Shown: piece after piece, positions 1 through 9,352 of the stretch
How the letters are laid out: the number at the start of each line of letters is the position of its first letter
How positions within the stretch are numbered: the stretch's first letter is position 1
Notes under the pieces: model-generated
What the model saw: the letters and a program-made list of their open reading frames with translations, nothing else
What the model was told of the DNA's origin: nothing
Database searches by the model: none
Origin: Shinella sp. PSBB067
GTDB taxonomy: Bacteria; Pseudomonadota; Alphaproteobacteria; Rhizobiales; Rhizobiaceae
Assembly: GCF_016839145.1 (NCBI RefSeq)
Contig: NZ_CP069303.1
Location: 4,083,001-4,147,000, forward strand
Length of the DNA: 64,000 bases
Reading direction: 5' to 3'
Translations under genes and position numbers: made by a program

Positions 1-1
1 T

Positions 2-349
2 TGCACCGAGATCGTGCGCGGCGGCATCTCCTCCGTTCCGCCGACGACGCGCCGCGCCGCCCGCTCGCTCGGCATGACCTGGTGGCAGGACATGCGCTAC
101 ATTGTTGCCCCGCTCGCCACGCGCGTCTCGCTGCCCGCCTGGATCGGCCTGACGCTCGGCGTCATGAAGGATTCCGCGCTCGTGCTCTGGCTCGGCCTGA
201 TCGAGCTGCTGCGCGCCTCGCAGATCCTCGTCACGCGCCTGCAGGAACCGCTGTTCATCCTGCTCATCTGCGGCGCCATCTACTTCCTCATCTCCTTCCC
301 CATCGCCCGGCTGGGCGGGTATCTCGAAAGACGGTGGTCCAATGATTGA
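2..349 (+). CDS. Amino-acid ABC transporter permease, C-terminal part
   Basis: This is the C-terminal ~115 residues of an inner-membrane permease of the polar amino-acid (His/Glu/Arg/opine) ABC importer family; the start lies left of the window. The first visible residues hold the EAA-loop motif (EIVRGG followed later by GM) that contacts the ATPase. Two hydrophobic membrane segments follow, and the protein ends in a short basic tail. It overlaps the ATPase gene by 8 bases, so the two are one operon. The family is clear; the substrate is not. The downstream DadA-like oxidase and aconitase X suggest an amino acid such as a hydroxyproline. Confidence 0.85.
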   Translation, partial: CTEIVRGGISSVPPTTRRAARSLGMTWWQDMRYIVAPLATRVSLPAWIGLTLGVMKDSALVLWLGLIELLRASQILVTRLQEPLFILLICGAIYFLISFPIARLGGYLERRWSND

Positions 350-1064
350 GATCGAAAACGTCCGCAAATCCTTCGGCCAGCTCGAGGTCCTGAAGGGGAT
401 CAACCTCACCGTGGAAAAGGGCGAGGTGCTGACCATCATCGGTGGTTCGGGCTCCGGCAAGTCGACGCTGCTGACCTGCATCAACGGTCTGGAGACCATC
501 GACGCCGGCCGCATCGTCGTCGACGGCACGGATGTCCATGCCAAGGGCACGGACCTCAACAAGCTGCGCCGCAAGCTCGGGATCGTCTTCCAGCAGTTCA
601 ACGCCTTCCCGCACCTGACGGTGCTGGAGAACGTCATGCTGGCGCCGGTGAAGGTGCTCGGCCAGTCGAAGGCGGAAGCCGAGGCGATGGCCGTCAAGCA
701 GCTCACCCATGTCGGCCTCGGCGACAAGCTCAAGGTCTATCCGAGCCGCATGTCCGGCGGCCAGCAGCAGCGCATGGCGATTGCCCGCGCGCTCGCCATG
801 TCGCCGGCCTACATGCTGTTCGACGAAGTGACCTCGGCGCTCGACCCGCAGCTCGTCGGCGAAGTGCTCGACACGCTGCGCATGCTCGCCTCCGAAGGCA
901 TGACGATGATCTGCGTCACGCACGAGATGAAGTTCGCCCGCGAGGTCTCCGACCGCGTCGCCTTCTTCCACAAGGGCGTGATGGCCGAGATCGCTCCGCC
1001 GGAGGAACTGTTCGGCGCACCCAAGAACCCGGAATTGCAGGCGTTCCTCGCCGCCACCCACTGA
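342..1064 (+). CDS. Amino-acid ABC transporter ATP-binding protein (GlnQ/HisP type)
   Basis: This 240-residue cytoplasmic ATPase powers a polar amino-acid importer. Walker A (GGSGSGKST) is at residues 34-42, the Q-loop is in VFQQFN, the signature MSGGQQQ is at 137-143, Walker B (YMLFDE) is at 157-162, and the switch His is in CVTHEM. The D-loop reads DEVTSALDP, a variant seen in this subfamily. Length is typical. The ATG lies inside the end of the permease gene, which implies translational coupling. Substrate specificity cannot be read from an ATPase. Confidence 0.93.
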   Translation: MIEIENVRKSFGQLEVLKGINLTVEKGEVLTIIGGSGSGKSTLLTCINGLETIDAGRIVVDGTDVHAKGTDLNKLRRKLGIVFQQFNAFPHLTVLENVMLAPVKVLGQSKAEAEAMAVKQLTHVGLGDKLKVYPSRMSGGQQQRMAIARALAMSPAYMLFDEVTSALDPQLVGEVLDTLRMLASEGMTMICVTHEMKFAREVSDRVAFFHKGVMAEIAPPEELFGAPKNPELQAFLAATH

Positions 1065-1071
1065 GGCAAAG

Positions 1072-2322
1072 ATGCAGACTGAAATCGAGCCCGGCGTCGT
1101 CGTCATCGGCGCCGGCGTGGTCGGCCTTTCCGCCGCCATCGCGGCGCAGGCCCGCGGCCTCGCCGTCACCGTCCTCGAACGCGAAGAACCCGCCGCCGGC
1201 GCGTCCGCCGGCAATGCCGGCGCCTTCGCCTTCACCGACATCCTGCCGCTCGCCTCGCCCGGCATCCTGAGGAAGGCGCCGAAATGGCTGCTCGATCCGC
1301 TCGGGCCGCTCTCCGTGCCGCCTTCCTATGCCTTGCAGATCGCGCCGTGGATGTTCCGCTTCTGGCGCGCCTGCTCGGCAAGCCGCGTCGCCCATTCCAC
1401 CGCCGCGCAGACCGCGCTGATGGACCTTTCCAGGGCCGAGCTGGAGCCGTTCCTCGCCGGGACCGGCACGGCGGCCATGCTGCGCAAGGAAGGCAATCTC
1501 CAGGTCTATGAAAGCCAGGCCGAGCTCGACGCCTCGCTGCCCGGCTGGACCGCGCGCGCCGAACACGGCATCGAATTCCGCCACATGGACGCCGCCGAGA
1601 TGGCGACGATCCAGCCCGGCCTTGCGCCGCGCTTCACCCACGGCACCTTCACGCCCGGCTGGTATTCCATCGCCGATCCCAAGCTCTACACGCTGGCGCT
1701 GGCCAATCATTTCCGCGTCAGGGGCGGTCGGATCGAGCGCGCCGAGGTCTCCAGCCTTCATCCCATCGAGGGCGGCGTCGAAATCCGCACGACGGACGGT
1801 CGCACGCTGCGGGCGCAGAAGGTCGTGCTCGCGGCCGGAGCCTTCTCGCATCGGGTCGCCCGTTCGCTCGGCGAAAACATCCCGCTCGAAACCGAGCGCG
1901 GCTACAACACGACGCTGCCGGCCGACGCCTTCGACCTGCGCACGCAGGTCACCTTCGGCGGCCATGGCTTCGTCGTCACCCGGCTTTCGACCGGCATCCG
2001 CGTTGGCGGCGCGGTGGAGCTCGGCGGACTGAAGCTACCGCCGAACTTCCGCCGGTCGGAAGCCATGCTGGAAAGGGCCCGCGCCTTCCTGCCGGGTCTC
2101 AAGCCCGAGGGCGGCGTGCAGTGGATGGGCTTCCGCCCCTCGCTGCCGGACAGCCTGCCGGCCATCGGCCGCGCCCGCGCGACGCCGCGCGTCGTCTACG
2201 CCTTCGGCCACGGCCATCTCGGCCTTACCCAGTCGGCCGGCACGGCCCGCCTCGTCGCCGAACTCCTCACCGACGGCAGGACGGCGATCGACATCGCCCC
2301 CTTCTCGCCGCAACGCTTCTAG
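1072..2322 (+). CDS. FAD-dependent amino-acid oxidase/dehydrogenase (DadA-like)
   Basis: This 416-residue protein belongs to the DAO/DadA flavoprotein family, which oxidises D-amino or secondary amino acids to imino acids. An N-terminal dinucleotide-binding fold carries GAGVVG at residues 13-18. A C-terminal FAD-contact segment (GHGHLGLT) is near residue 382. There is no signal peptide, so it is cytoplasmic or membrane-peripheral. It starts 7 bases after the ABC ATPase stop and precedes aconitase X. From that context a D-hydroxyproline or proline-type substrate is a reasonable inference. D-alanine dehydrogenase or another D-amino-acid enzyme cannot be excluded. Confidence 0.85.
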   Translation: MQTEIEPGVVVIGAGVVGLSAAIAAQARGLAVTVLEREEPAAGASAGNAGAFAFTDILPLASPGILRKAPKWLLDPLGPLSVPPSYALQIAPWMFRFWRACSASRVAHSTAAQTALMDLSRAELEPFLAGTGTAAMLRKEGNLQVYESQAELDASLPGWTARAEHGIEFRHMDAAEMATIQPGLAPRFTHGTFTPGWYSIADPKLYTLALANHFRVRGGRIERAEVSSLHPIEGGVEIRTTDGRTLRAQKVVLAAGAFSHRVARSLGENIPLETERGYNTTLPADAFDLRTQVTFGGHGFVVTRLSTGIRVGGAVELGGLKLPPNFRRSEAMLERARAFLPGLKPEGGVQWMGFRPSLPDSLPAIGRARATPRVVYAFGHGHLGLTQSAGTARLVAELLTDGRTAIDIAPFSPQRF

Positions 2323-2324
2323 AA

Positions 2325-2353
2325 TCTGTCCGGTTCAAGATGGACCGGCCAGA
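2325..2353 (+). other. Imperfect inverted repeat between oxidase and aconitase-X genes
   Basis: TCTG-t-CCGGT is followed by a 9-base loop and ACCGG-c-CAGA, giving a 9-bp interrupted stem just after the oxidase stop codon. No T-run follows directly, so it could be a weak terminator, a processing hairpin or an operator for the downstream gene. The function is not established. Confidence 0.35.
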
Positions 2354-2431
2354 CTCTGGATCTCTGTTTTCGGTTGTCTTTTCGGGAAAACCGGATTCCC
2401 CTTTTCCCTGACAACCCCTAGGGACAACGCC

Positions 2432-4114
2432 ATGGCCGACCTCTCCGCCCGCAGCATCCTCGCCGGAACAGCCTCCGGCCCGATCATCGCCGCCGGGGAG
2501 GCGCTGAGCTTCTGGGGCGGCGTCGATCCGGCGACCGGCCGCGTCATCGACGTGCACCACCCGCTGCATGGCGTGACGATCACCGGCGGCATCCTGATGA
2601 TGCCGTCGAGCCGCGGTTCCTGCACCGGCTCCGGCGTGCTGCTGGACCTCGCGCTGACCGGCCGCGCGCCCGCAGCGCTGGTCTTCAGCGAGGCCGAGGA
2701 CGTGCTGACGCTCGGCGCGCTGATCGCCGCGGAAATGTTCGGCAACTCGCTGCCGGTGCTGCGCCTGTCGCATGACGCCTTCGACGCGCTCTGTCGCGCG
2801 AAGACGGCAAGGATCGGCGAGACGAGCATCGAGGCGGACGGCCTCACCATCCCCGTCGCACCGCCGGCCACCGCCGCGCTCGACCTCACCGAGGACGACC
2901 GCGCCATGCTGGACGGCCGCGACGGCATCGCCGTGCAGCTCGCCTTGCGCATCACCGCCGCCATGGCCGCGCAGCAGGGCGCGACGAGACTGGTCGACGT
3001 GGTGCAGGGCCATATCGACGGCTGCATCTATGCCAGCCCCGCCAACCTCACCTTCGCGGAGAAGATGGCCGACATGGGCGCGAAGGTGCGCGTGCCGACC
3101 ACGATGAACGCCATTTCCGTCGACCGGGCGAACTGGGAAAAGCAGGGCGTGCCGCACGATTTCGGCGATCCGGCCGCCCGTCTTGCCGACGCCTATGTGC
3201 GCATGGGCTGCCGCCCGACCTTCACCTGTTCCCCCTACCTTCTGGAAAGCGCGCCAAAAACCGGCGAGGCCATCGCCTGGGCGGAATCCAATGCCGTGAT
3301 CTTCGCCAATACCGTGCTTGGCGCGCGCACGGCCAAGCACCCGGATTTCCTCGACCTCTGCATCGCGCTGACCGGCCGCACGCCGCTGTCCGGCGTCTAT
3401 CTCGAAAAGCACCGCAAGGCAAAGCGCATCATCGACGTCGAACTGCCGGAGAATGTGGACGACGCCTTCTGGCCGCTCGTCGGCTATCTCGCCGGCCGCG
3501 CCGCGCCCGACCGCATTCCGCTGCTCACCGGCCTTGCCGCCGCAAGGCCGACGCGCGACGACCTGAAGGCCCTCTGCGCCGCCTTCGGCACGACCTCCGC
3601 CGCACCGATGCTGCATATCGAGGGCGTCACCCCCGAGGCGGACGATGCGGCCGCCACTGACGCCGACAAGGTGTCCATCACCCGCGCCGACATGGTCGAG
3701 GTCTGGACGATGTTCAACGACGGCCCGGCCGAGGTGGAACTCGTCGCCATCGGCAGCCCGCATGCCTCGGCCTCCGAATGCCGGGCGCTGGCCGACGCGC
3801 TCGGCGGGCGCAAGCGGCACGAAAGCATTTCCGTGATCGTCACGGCGGGCCGCGACGTCATGGCGGGGGCTGGCGATGTGCTTAGTCGGCTAAGGGAAAG
3901 CGGCGTCGAGGTCCTGCCGGATCTCTGCTGGTGCTCGATCTCCGAGCCGGTCTTCCCGCCGAAGACGCGCACGCTCATCACCAATTCCGGCAAGTATGCC
4001 CATTACGGCCCGGGCCTTTCCGGCCGCAGCGTGCGCTTCGGCAATCTTGCCGATTGCATCGAGGCGGCGCTGACCGGCCGCGTGCCGCCGCGCCTGCCGG
4101 CCTGGCTTTCCTGA
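2432..4114 (+). CDS. Aconitase X family dehydratase (probable cis-3-hydroxy-L-proline dehydratase)
   Basis: This 560-residue protein fuses the small swivelling domain (about residues 1-145; [10 protein letters not shown] at 58-67) to the large catalytic domain of aconitase X (formerly DUF126 + DUF521). Fused AcnX enzymes of rhizobia are known to dehydrate cis-3-hydroxy-L-proline to pyrroline-2-carboxylate using an iron-sulfur cluster. Candidate cluster cysteines are in MGCRPTFTC (260, 266) and in the C-terminal LCWCS. The neighbouring transporter and amino-acid oxidase fit imino-acid catabolism. Archaeal relatives act on mevalonate 5-phosphate, but the fused bacterial form and this context argue against that. 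The ATG lies 109 bases after the oxidase gene. Confidence 0.82.
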   Translation: MADLSARSILAGTASGPIIAAGEALSFWGGVDPATGRVIDVHHPLHGVTITGGILMMPSSRGSCTGSGVLLDLALTGRAPAALVFSEAEDVLTLGALIAAEMFGNSLPVLRLSHDAFDALCRAKTARIGETSIEADGLTIPVAPPATAALDLTEDDRAMLDGRDGIAVQLALRITAAMAAQQGATRLVDVVQGHIDGCIYASPANLTFAEKMADMGAKVRVPTTMNAISVDRANWEKQGVPHDFGDPAARLADAYVRMGCRPTFTCSPYLLESAPKTGEAIAWAESNAVIFANTVLGARTAKHPDFLDLCIALTGRTPLSGVYLEKHRKAKRIIDVELPENVDDAFWPLVGYLAGRAAPDRIPLLTGLAAARPTRDDLKALCAAFGTTSAAPMLHIEGVTPEADDAAATDADKVSITRADMVEVWTMFNDGPAEVELVAIGSPHASASECRALADALGGRKRHESISVIVTAGRDVMAGAGDVLSRLRESGVEVLPDLCWCSISEPVFPPKTRTLITNSGKYAHYGPGLSGRSVRFGNLADCIEAALTGRVPPRLPAWLS

Positions 4115-5284
4115 TCAGTCCCTTCCGAAGACGTCGCGCGTATAGACCTTGTCCGCAACGTCATCGAGTTCTTCGGCATGCCGGTTGGTGAGGATGACGT
4201 CTGCGCGGCGCTTGAAGTCCTGAAGGTCGCGGACGATCTCGGAGCGGAAGAACGTCTCCTCCCCGAAATCCGGCTCGTAGATGATGACCGGAATGCCCTT
4301 CGCCTTGATGCGCTTCATGATGCCCTGGATGGAGGACTCGCGAAAATTGTCCGAGTCCTTCTTCATGGCGAGCCGGTAGACGCCGACGACGTCAGGATCG
4401 CGCCCGACGATGTCGGCGGCCAAGAAATCCTTGCGCGTCGTATTGGCATCGACGATGGCACGGATGAGGTTTTGCGGCACGTCGCTGAAGTTGGAGAGAA
4501 GCTGGCGCGTATCCTTCGGCAGGCAATAGCCGCCATAGCCGAAGGACGGATTGTTGTAGTGCCCGCCGATTCGCGGATCGAGCCCCACGCCCTCGATGAC
4601 CTGGCGCGTATCGATGCCATGGGTCATCGCGTAGCTGTCGAGCTCGTTGAAATAGGCGACGCGCATGGCGAGATAGGTATTGGCGAAAAGCTTGATCGCC
4701 TCCGCCTCGCCCGAGCCGGTGAAGAGCACGGGCACGTCTTCCTTCACCGCGCCCTGCTGCAAGAGCCCCGCGAATTGCCGCGCCTCCGGCGTATCCGCCC
4801 CCATGACGATGCGGGAGGGATGGAGGTTGTCGTAGAGCGCCTTGCCCTCGCGCAGGAATTCCGGCGAGAAGACAATGCGCTCGTCGCCCCGCGCCGCCCG
4901 CAGCCACGCCGTATAGCCGACGGGGATCGTCGACTTGACGACGATCGTGGCGCTCGCATTGACCTGCCGCACATCCTCCACCACGGCCTCGACGCTGCTC
5001 GTGTCGAAATGGTTGTATTCCGGGTCGTAGTTGGTGGGCGTTGCGACGACGACGAAATCGGCGTGTGCGAAGGCTTCGGCCTTGTCCGTCGTCGCGCGCA
5101 GGCGCAGCGGCTTTTCGCGCAGGTAGTCCTCGATTTCGGCATCCGCGATGGGGGAGATGCCGGCATTCAGCGCATCGACCCGTTGGGGGGCGATGTCATA
5201 GGCGGTCACCCCGTTGTGCTGGGCCAGCAGCACCGCATTGGAAAGCCCGACATAACCGATGCCGGCAACCGCGATATTGACCAT
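4115..5284 (-). CDS. ugd: UDP-glucose 6-dehydrogenase
   Basis: This cytoplasmic NAD-dependent enzyme makes UDP-glucuronate from UDP-glucose for exopolysaccharide, capsule or lipid decoration. The 389 residues match the short E. coli-type Ugd. The N-terminal Rossmann motif GIGYVG is at residues 8-13. The catalytic Cys254 lies in [11 protein letters not shown], and the hinge motif NELDSYAM precedes it. It stands alone, convergent with the aconitase-X gene (stops abut), so the context does not show which polysaccharide it serves. Confidence 0.95.
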   Translation of the reverse strand: MVNIAVAGIGYVGLSNAVLLAQHNGVTAYDIAPQRVDALNAGISPIADAEIEDYLREKPLRLRATTDKAEAFAHADFVVVATPTNYDPEYNHFDTSSVEAVVEDVRQVNASATIVVKSTIPVGYTAWLRAARGDERIVFSPEFLREGKALYDNLHPSRIVMGADTPEARQFAGLLQQGAVKEDVPVLFTGSGEAEAIKLFANTYLAMRVAYFNELDSYAMTHGIDTRQVIEGVGLDPRIGGHYNNPSFGYGGYCLPKDTRQLLSNFSDVPQNLIRAIVDANTTRKDFLAADIVGRDPDVVGVYRLAMKKDSDNFRESSIQGIMKRIKAKGIPVIIYEPDFGEETFFRSEIVRDLQDFKRRADVILTNRHAEELDDVADKVYTRDVFGRD

Positions 5285-5314
5285 GGCGACCCCGTCGACG
5301 CGCGTTGATCCTGC

Positions 5315-5347
5315 CGGACCGGAAGCCGAATCGCGGCTTCCGGTCCG
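5315..5347 (-). terminator. Perfect 14-bp hairpin between DUF3597 gene and ugd
   Basis: CGGACCGGAAGCCG pairs perfectly with CGGCTTCCGGTCCG across a 5-base loop. It lies downstream of the DUF3597 gene and 31 bases before the ugd start, both on the minus strand. A T-run is lacking on either side. It may be a Rho-independent-like end for the upstream gene or a structured ugd leader. Confidence 0.5.
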
Positions 5348-5392
5348 TGCCGCGGGGTATAGCCGGGGATGATTACAGCCAGATGGCGGGGA

Positions 5393-5857
5393 TCAGGTCA
5401 GCAATTCGGGCGGAACCTTGCCGCCGTTATCGGCAAGAGCCTTCATCAGCGCCTTGTGCAGCCAGATATTCATTGCAGCGGAATCATTCTTGTCGCCGGT
5501 ATAGCCAAGTTCGTCGGCCAGTTCCTTGCGCTCCTGAAGACTGGCGTCCATGCCGAGCGCCTTCATCATATCCACGATGGACTTGCGCCAATCGAGCTTC
5601 TGGCCGTTCTTCTTGACGGCGGCGTCGAGAATGGCGGCCACGTCGACATTGCCTGCCGGGGCCGGCTGCGGCGTCGCTGCAGGCGTTCCCGCGAGCGTAG
5701 CGTTGGCTTCATCCTTCAAAGAAGGAGTGCCTGACACGTCGGCGGTTGCCGGCGCCACGCCGGCACTCCCGATCGTCTTTGCCGATGCGGTTTCGACCGA
5801 AGCCGGTTCGGCGGCTTTGCCGAAAAGCTTTTCCTTGATGGAGCTGAAAATACCCAT
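5393..5857 (-). CDS. DUF3597 domain-containing protein
   Basis: This 154-residue protein begins MGIFSSIKEKLFGK. An Ala/Thr/Pro-rich linker runs to about residue 85, and the conserved DUF3597 domain follows (VDVAAILDAAVKKN, then DWRKSIVDMMKALGMD and LADELGYTGD). The linker and domain order resemble LysM-free variants of a periplasm-associated family, but no signal peptide is visible here. The ATG at 5857 is chosen because AGAAGGA precedes it at good spacing; an upstream extension in frame has no ribosome-binding site. The function is unknown. Confidence 0.8.
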   Translation of the reverse strand: MGIFSSIKEKLFGKAAEPASVETASAKTIGSAGVAPATADVSGTPSLKDEANATLAGTPAATPQPAPAGNVDVAAILDAAVKKNGQKLDWRKSIVDMMKALGMDASLQERKELADELGYTGDKNDSAAMNIWLHKALMKALADNGGKVPPELLT

Positions 5858-6023
5858 GGTGCGTCCTTCTCGTTTGGGCCTCTTTCTGAGACCTCCGGTA
5901 AAGTTATAGCGATGGCCATGTGGGGCAAGGGCAAAAGCGGACGCCTGACCCGTTTCCGATCCACCTGGAACCATCCTCTGTGCCCGACGTTATCTTTGCG
6001 CTAGACAATCAGGAGATATTTCA

Positions 6024-6227
6024 ATGGATTGGAACCGCGTGGAAGGTAACTGGAAGCAGGTCAAAGGCAAGATCAAGGAGCAGTGGGGTAAGCTCACTGA
6101 CGACGATCTTGATGTGATCGACGGCAAGCGCGACCAGCTCGAGGGCAAGATCCAGGAGCGCTACGGTTACGCAAAGGACCAGACGAAGAAGGACATCGAC
6201 GACTGGTACGGCCGTCAGTCCTGGTAA
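6024..6227 (+). CDS. CsbD family stress-associated small protein
   Basis: This 67-residue, strongly charged protein opens MDWNRVEGNWKQVKGKIKEQ and contains LEGKIQERYGYAKDQ, the two halves of the CsbD-like domain. Family members are cytoplasmic, abundant in general stress and stationary phase, and of unknown biochemical role. An AGGAGA-type ribosome-binding site precedes the ATG. Identification by motif is secure; the function is not. Confidence 0.9.
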   Translation: MDWNRVEGNWKQVKGKIKEQWGKLTDDDLDVIDGKRDQLEGKIQERYGYAKDQTKKDIDDWYGRQSW

Positions 6228-6392
6228 GGCACAAGGGCCAGCCGTCGGCGCTTGAGACGTGCATGAGCACCGTCCGGTCGCAACCCTTTGCCGCACGTCG
6301 TGCTCAACCGCTCGCCCTCACCATGGGGCGTGCGGTTTTCCAGGATACGGCAACTGTTAAAGCGTCAAAAAATTGCAATGAATCAAAGGTTA

Positions 6393-6482
6393 TGGCGGAC
6401 AGAGAGGGATTCGAACCCTCGATAGAGTTTCCCCTATACACGCGTTCCAGGCGTGCGCCTTCAACCACTCGGCCACCTGTCC
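6393..6482 (-). tRNA. tRNA-Ser (anticodon GGA)
   Basis: Read on the minus strand, the acceptor GGACAGG pairs with the 3' strand ending TCTGTCC, followed by discriminator G and an encoded CCA. The D arm contains GGCCGAGTGG. The anticodon loop reads CT-GGA-AC. A long variable arm (TATAGGGG/CTCTATC region), typical of serine tRNA, precedes the T arm with GGTTCGAATCC. It decodes UCC/UCU. Confidence 0.97.
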
Positions 6483-6715
6483 GTCCGCTCGCTGCCGGTG
6501 GTCAGTCCGGCGCGGGTCGCTTTCCTGTTTCCATTCCGGCGAGACGGCGCGATATATACCGAGGTTTGCCGCAGGATCAACCGCTTTCTGACAGATTTTT
6601 AAAGGATGTTCCGCGGCGGCGCGAAGGATTGCGCAGGGCGGGCCGTCTTCCTATCTTAAGGCAGCAATGAAGCGGAGCGGATTTCGGCTCGCGCAGGCGG
6701 CACCGGGAGGGTGCG

Positions 6716-7033
6716 ATGATACGGTTCGTCCTGAGGACCCTCAGTCTTTTCGCCCTCGTGGTCGCCGTGATGGCGGGCGCGATCGATGCGATCCAGTCGG
6801 TCTCGGCGTCCGAGCCGGTGCTGACGCCGCTCGCCGTCGCCTGGAGCACGGCAAGCCCGGGCACGATCGCCCTCGTCGCCGACGGCATCATGCGCAACTT
6901 CCCCTATGCCTGGGACCCGGCGGCCATGTGGGTGCTCTCGCAGCCCGCCTTCGCGGTGCTGCTCGCCGTCTCGCTGCTGTTCTGGACGCTCGCCTACAAG
7001 CGCCCGCCCGTCGCGGGCCGCTTCACCGCCTGA
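6716..7033 (+). CDS. Small inner-membrane protein of unknown function
   Basis: This 105-residue protein has an N-terminal membrane segment (residues about 4-24), a central amphipathic stretch, and a second membrane segment near 78-95. It ends in a short basic cytoplasmic tail (YKRPP). GGAGGG lies just before the ATG. No enzymatic motif is visible. It is 31 bases upstream of msrA on the same strand and may share its transcript. I do not recognise a characterised family. Confidence 0.7.
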   Translation: MIRFVLRTLSLFALVVAVMAGAIDAIQSVSASEPVLTPLAVAWSTASPGTIALVADGIMRNFPYAWDPAAMWVLSQPAFAVLLAVSLLFWTLAYKRPPVAGRFTA

Positions 7034-7064
7034 TTCCTTTTACCGTTCCGGCCCGGAGGCCACG

Positions 7065-7715
7065 ATGTTCCTGATCGACATGTTCAACAAGAAGACTGCC
7101 ATGCCCGCGCCCGAAGCGGCCTTGCCCGGCCGCGACGAGCCCGTCCCCACATCCGCGACCCATTTCGTCAACGGCAGGCCCTTGAAGGGGCCGTATCCGG
7201 AGGGGTTCAGGACCGTGCTGCTCGGCATGGGCTGCTTCTGGGGCGCCGAGCGCCTGCTCTGGCAGATCCCCGGCGTATGGATGACGGCGGCCGGCTATGC
7301 CGGCGGCTTCACCCCGAACCCGACCTACCACGAGACGACGACCGGGCTGACGGGCCACACGGAAGTGGTGCTGGTCGTCTACGATCCCGCCGCGGTCTCG
7401 CTGGAAACCCTGCTGAAGGCCTTCTTCGAGGCGCACGACCCGACCCAGGGCATGCGCCAGGGCAACGACATCGGCACGACCTACCGCTCGGCGATCTACC
7501 TCGGCGACGAGGCCGACCTCGAAACGGCGCGCCGCGCGCGCGACGTCTATCAGGCCGCGCTCCATGCGGCCGGCCGCACCGACCGCATCACCACCGAGAT
7601 CGCCGCGGCGGGGCCGTTCTACTTCGCCGAGGAGGTGCACCAGCAGTATCTCGCCAAGAATCCGGGCGGCTATTGCGGCCTGCGCGGCACGGGCGTCGCC
7701 TGCGCCATCGGCTGA
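7065..7715 (+). CDS. msrA: Peptide-methionine (S)-S-oxide reductase
   Basis: MsrA repairs methionine-S-sulfoxide in proteins using thioredoxin. The catalytic motif GCFWGAE places the nucleophile at Cys57. The C-terminal tail [13 protein letters not shown] carries candidate resolving Cys204 and Cys213. The 216-residue length, with a ~45-residue N-terminal extension before the core, matches the E. coli-type long MsrA. The ATG at 7065 follows CGGAGG; longer in-frame starts would run into the upstream gene. No signal peptide, so it is cytoplasmic. Confidence 0.95.
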   Translation: MFLIDMFNKKTAMPAPEAALPGRDEPVPTSATHFVNGRPLKGPYPEGFRTVLLGMGCFWGAERLLWQIPGVWMTAAGYAGGFTPNPTYHETTTGLTGHTEVVLVVYDPAAVSLETLLKAFFEAHDPTQGMRQGNDIGTTYRSAIYLGDEADLETARRARDVYQAALHAAGRTDRITTEIAAAGPFYFAEEVHQQYLAKNPGGYCGLRGTGVACAIG

Positions 7716-7801
7716 TCGCCGCCCTGTTTTAAAGCAGGCTGGGGCCGCCGCGAACGAGGTTCTCCACCGTCGATCGCGGCGGTTCATATTTTTTACCAAC
7801 T

Positions 7802-7948
7802 GAAAAATTTCTGGTGAATTTTTCCCGGAGGCATGTAAGGATGCCGCCAGCCTGACCCAAGGGAAAGGGTCGGTGGCTCCGGCGCGCGCCTTCTCCGGGC
7901 GCCCACGCGGAAGGTCCCTATAAGATCAATAGCGAACAGGGCTGCACA
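7802..7948 (+). other. Hairpin-rich 5' leader before the nucleoside-binding protein gene
   Basis: Three consecutive stem-loops lie in the 233-base gap before the BMP gene. GAAAAATT/AATTTTTC spans 7802-7824, GGCAT/ATGCC spans 7830-7845, and GACCC/GGGTC spans 7854-7871. A GC-rich stretch and the start region follow. The first may be the msrA terminator; the others would sit in the BMP transcript leader. I cannot match it to a known riboswitch. Confidence 0.4.
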
Positions 7949-8941
7949 ATGAAAAAAACCCTTCTCACTCTCCTTGCCACGGCCGCGATGTCCGCGAGCG
8001 CGTTCGCCGCAGACATCAAGCCGGCGATCATCTACGACCTCGGCGGCAAGTTCGACAAGTCGTTCAACGAAGCGGCCTTCAACGGCGCGGAGAAGTTCAA
8101 GAACGAGACCGGGATCGAATACCGCGACTTCGAGATCGCCAACGACGCGCAGCGCGAACAGGCGCTCCGCCGCTTCGCCGGCGACGGCAACAACCCGATC
8201 GTCATGGCCGGCTTCTCCTGGTCCGCAGCGCTTGAGAAGGTCGCCGCGGAATATCCGGACACCAAGTTCGCCATCATCGACATGGTCCTCGACAAGCCGA
8301 ATGTCCGCTCGGTCGTCTTCAAGGAAGAAGAGGGCGGCTGGCTCGCCGGCATCCTGGCGGGCATGGCCTCCAAGACCAAGACGGTCAGCTTCGTCGGCGG
8401 CATGGATATCCCGCTGATCCACAAGTTCGCCTGCGGCTATATCGGCGGCGCCAAGTCGCTCGGCCCGGACTACAAGGTCCTCGAAGCCTATACGGGCACG
8501 ACGCCGGACGCCTGGAACGACCCGGTCAAAGGCGGCGAGATAGCCAAGTCCCAGTTCGACCAGGGCTCCGACGTGGTCTACCACGCCGCCGGCGGCACGG
8601 GCGTCGGCGTTCTCCAGGCCGCGGTCGATGCCGGCAAGCTCGGCATCGGCGTCGATTCCAACCAGAACGGCCTGCATCCCGGCAAGGTGCTGACCTCTAT
8701 GGTCAAGCGCGTCGACGTCGCCGTCTACGATGCCTTCATGTCGGCCAAGGACGACAAGTTCGAGCCCGGCGTCAACGTCTTCGGCCTCAAGGAGAACGGC
8801 GTCGACGTCGCCATGGACGAGAACAATGCGCCGCTCATCACCCCGGAAATGAAGGCCGCCGTCGACAAGGCGCGCGCCGACATCATCTCCGGCGCGGTCA
8901 AGGTGCACGACTACATGTCCGACGAGACCTGCCCCTACTAA
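7949..8941 (+). CDS. BMP family nucleoside-type ABC substrate-binding protein
   Basis: This 330-residue periplasmic protein has a Sec signal peptide (MKKTLLTLLATAAMSASAFA, cut before AD). It shows the BMP/PnrA fold: YDLGGKFDKSFNEAAFNG at the ligand-entry strand, the hinge FVGGMDIPLI, and GVDSNQNGLHPGKVLTSM. Family members bind purine and pyrimidine nucleosides. The matching ATPase, permeases and nucleoside-degrading enzymes lie downstream, separated only by the antisense slyX gene. The substrate assignment is by family plus context. Confidence 0.93.
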   Translation: MKKTLLTLLATAAMSASAFAADIKPAIIYDLGGKFDKSFNEAAFNGAEKFKNETGIEYRDFEIANDAQREQALRRFAGDGNNPIVMAGFSWSAALEKVAAEYPDTKFAIIDMVLDKPNVRSVVFKEEEGGWLAGILAGMASKTKTVSFVGGMDIPLIHKFACGYIGGAKSLGPDYKVLEAYTGTTPDAWNDPVKGGEIAKSQFDQGSDVVYHAAGGTGVGVLQAAVDAGKLGIGVDSNQNGLHPGKVLTSMVKRVDVAVYDAFMSAKDDKFEPGVNVFGLKENGVDVAMDENNAPLITPEMKAAVDKARADIISGAVKVHDYMSDETCPY

Positions 8942-8951
8942 GGGCGTCGGG

Positions 8952-8979
8952 CGGCCCGTCTGCCATGGCAGGCGGGCCG
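8952..8979. terminator. Strong bidirectional hairpin between bmp and slyX
   Basis: CGGCCCG-t-CTGCC pairs with GGCAG-g-CGGGCCG over a 2-base loop, with a G-T wobble in the middle. It lies between two convergent genes, where a shared terminator is expected. T-runs are weak on both sides. Confidence 0.6.
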
Positions 8980-8995
8980 ATTCCGTCCCGGCGCG

Positions 8996-9214
8996 TCAGT
9001 AGTGCGGGGGACGGGTAACGGCAGGGGCCTCGAGAGACCCCTCTTCCAGCACTAGGAAACGTTCCGTCAGCCGGTCGAGCTTCGAGCGGAGCTGCTCGAC
9101 GACGCGCCACTGCTCGGCAAGCTGGTCGGAGAGTTCCTCGATCGTCTGGGCTTGGTGGGCGACGTGCTCTTCCAGCCGGGCGATGCGCCGGGCCGCTTCG
9201 GGAAGGTCGGACAT
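8996..9214 (-). CDS. slyX: SlyX family protein
   Basis: This 72-residue protein is almost entirely a coiled coil (IARLEEHVAHQAQTIEELSD, then RVVEQLRSKLDRLTERF) with the typical short C-terminal tail ending PPHY. SlyX proteins are small, cytoplasmic and of unknown function. It lies antisense between the nucleoside-binding-protein gene and the transporter ATPase gene, interrupting that set. The ATG at 9214 follows AGGAGAG. Confidence 0.88.
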   Translation of the reverse strand: MSDLPEAARRIARLEEHVAHQAQTIEELSDQLAEQWRVVEQLRSKLDRLTERFLVLEEGSLEAPAVTRPPHY

Positions 9215-9352
9215 GGTCTGGCTCTCCTCTTCGATCAGCCGGGGACGAGCTATAGCGGCTGGCGCCGTGGCCCGCAATCGGACTGGACAAGCGCTCCGGA
9301 AGCAACAAGACTGGGACCGGCAGGCCGCAAATCCCCGTAAGAGTGGATCGTC

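Noticed and set aside
6483..6715. Small gene between the tRNA and the membrane-protein gene
   Set aside because: The open frames extend through the tRNA on the wrong strand and lack ribosome-binding sites.
7802..7948. Purine or other known riboswitch
   Set aside because: The conserved junction bases of purine, guanidine, xanthine or SAM riboswitches are not seen; only simple hairpins are present.
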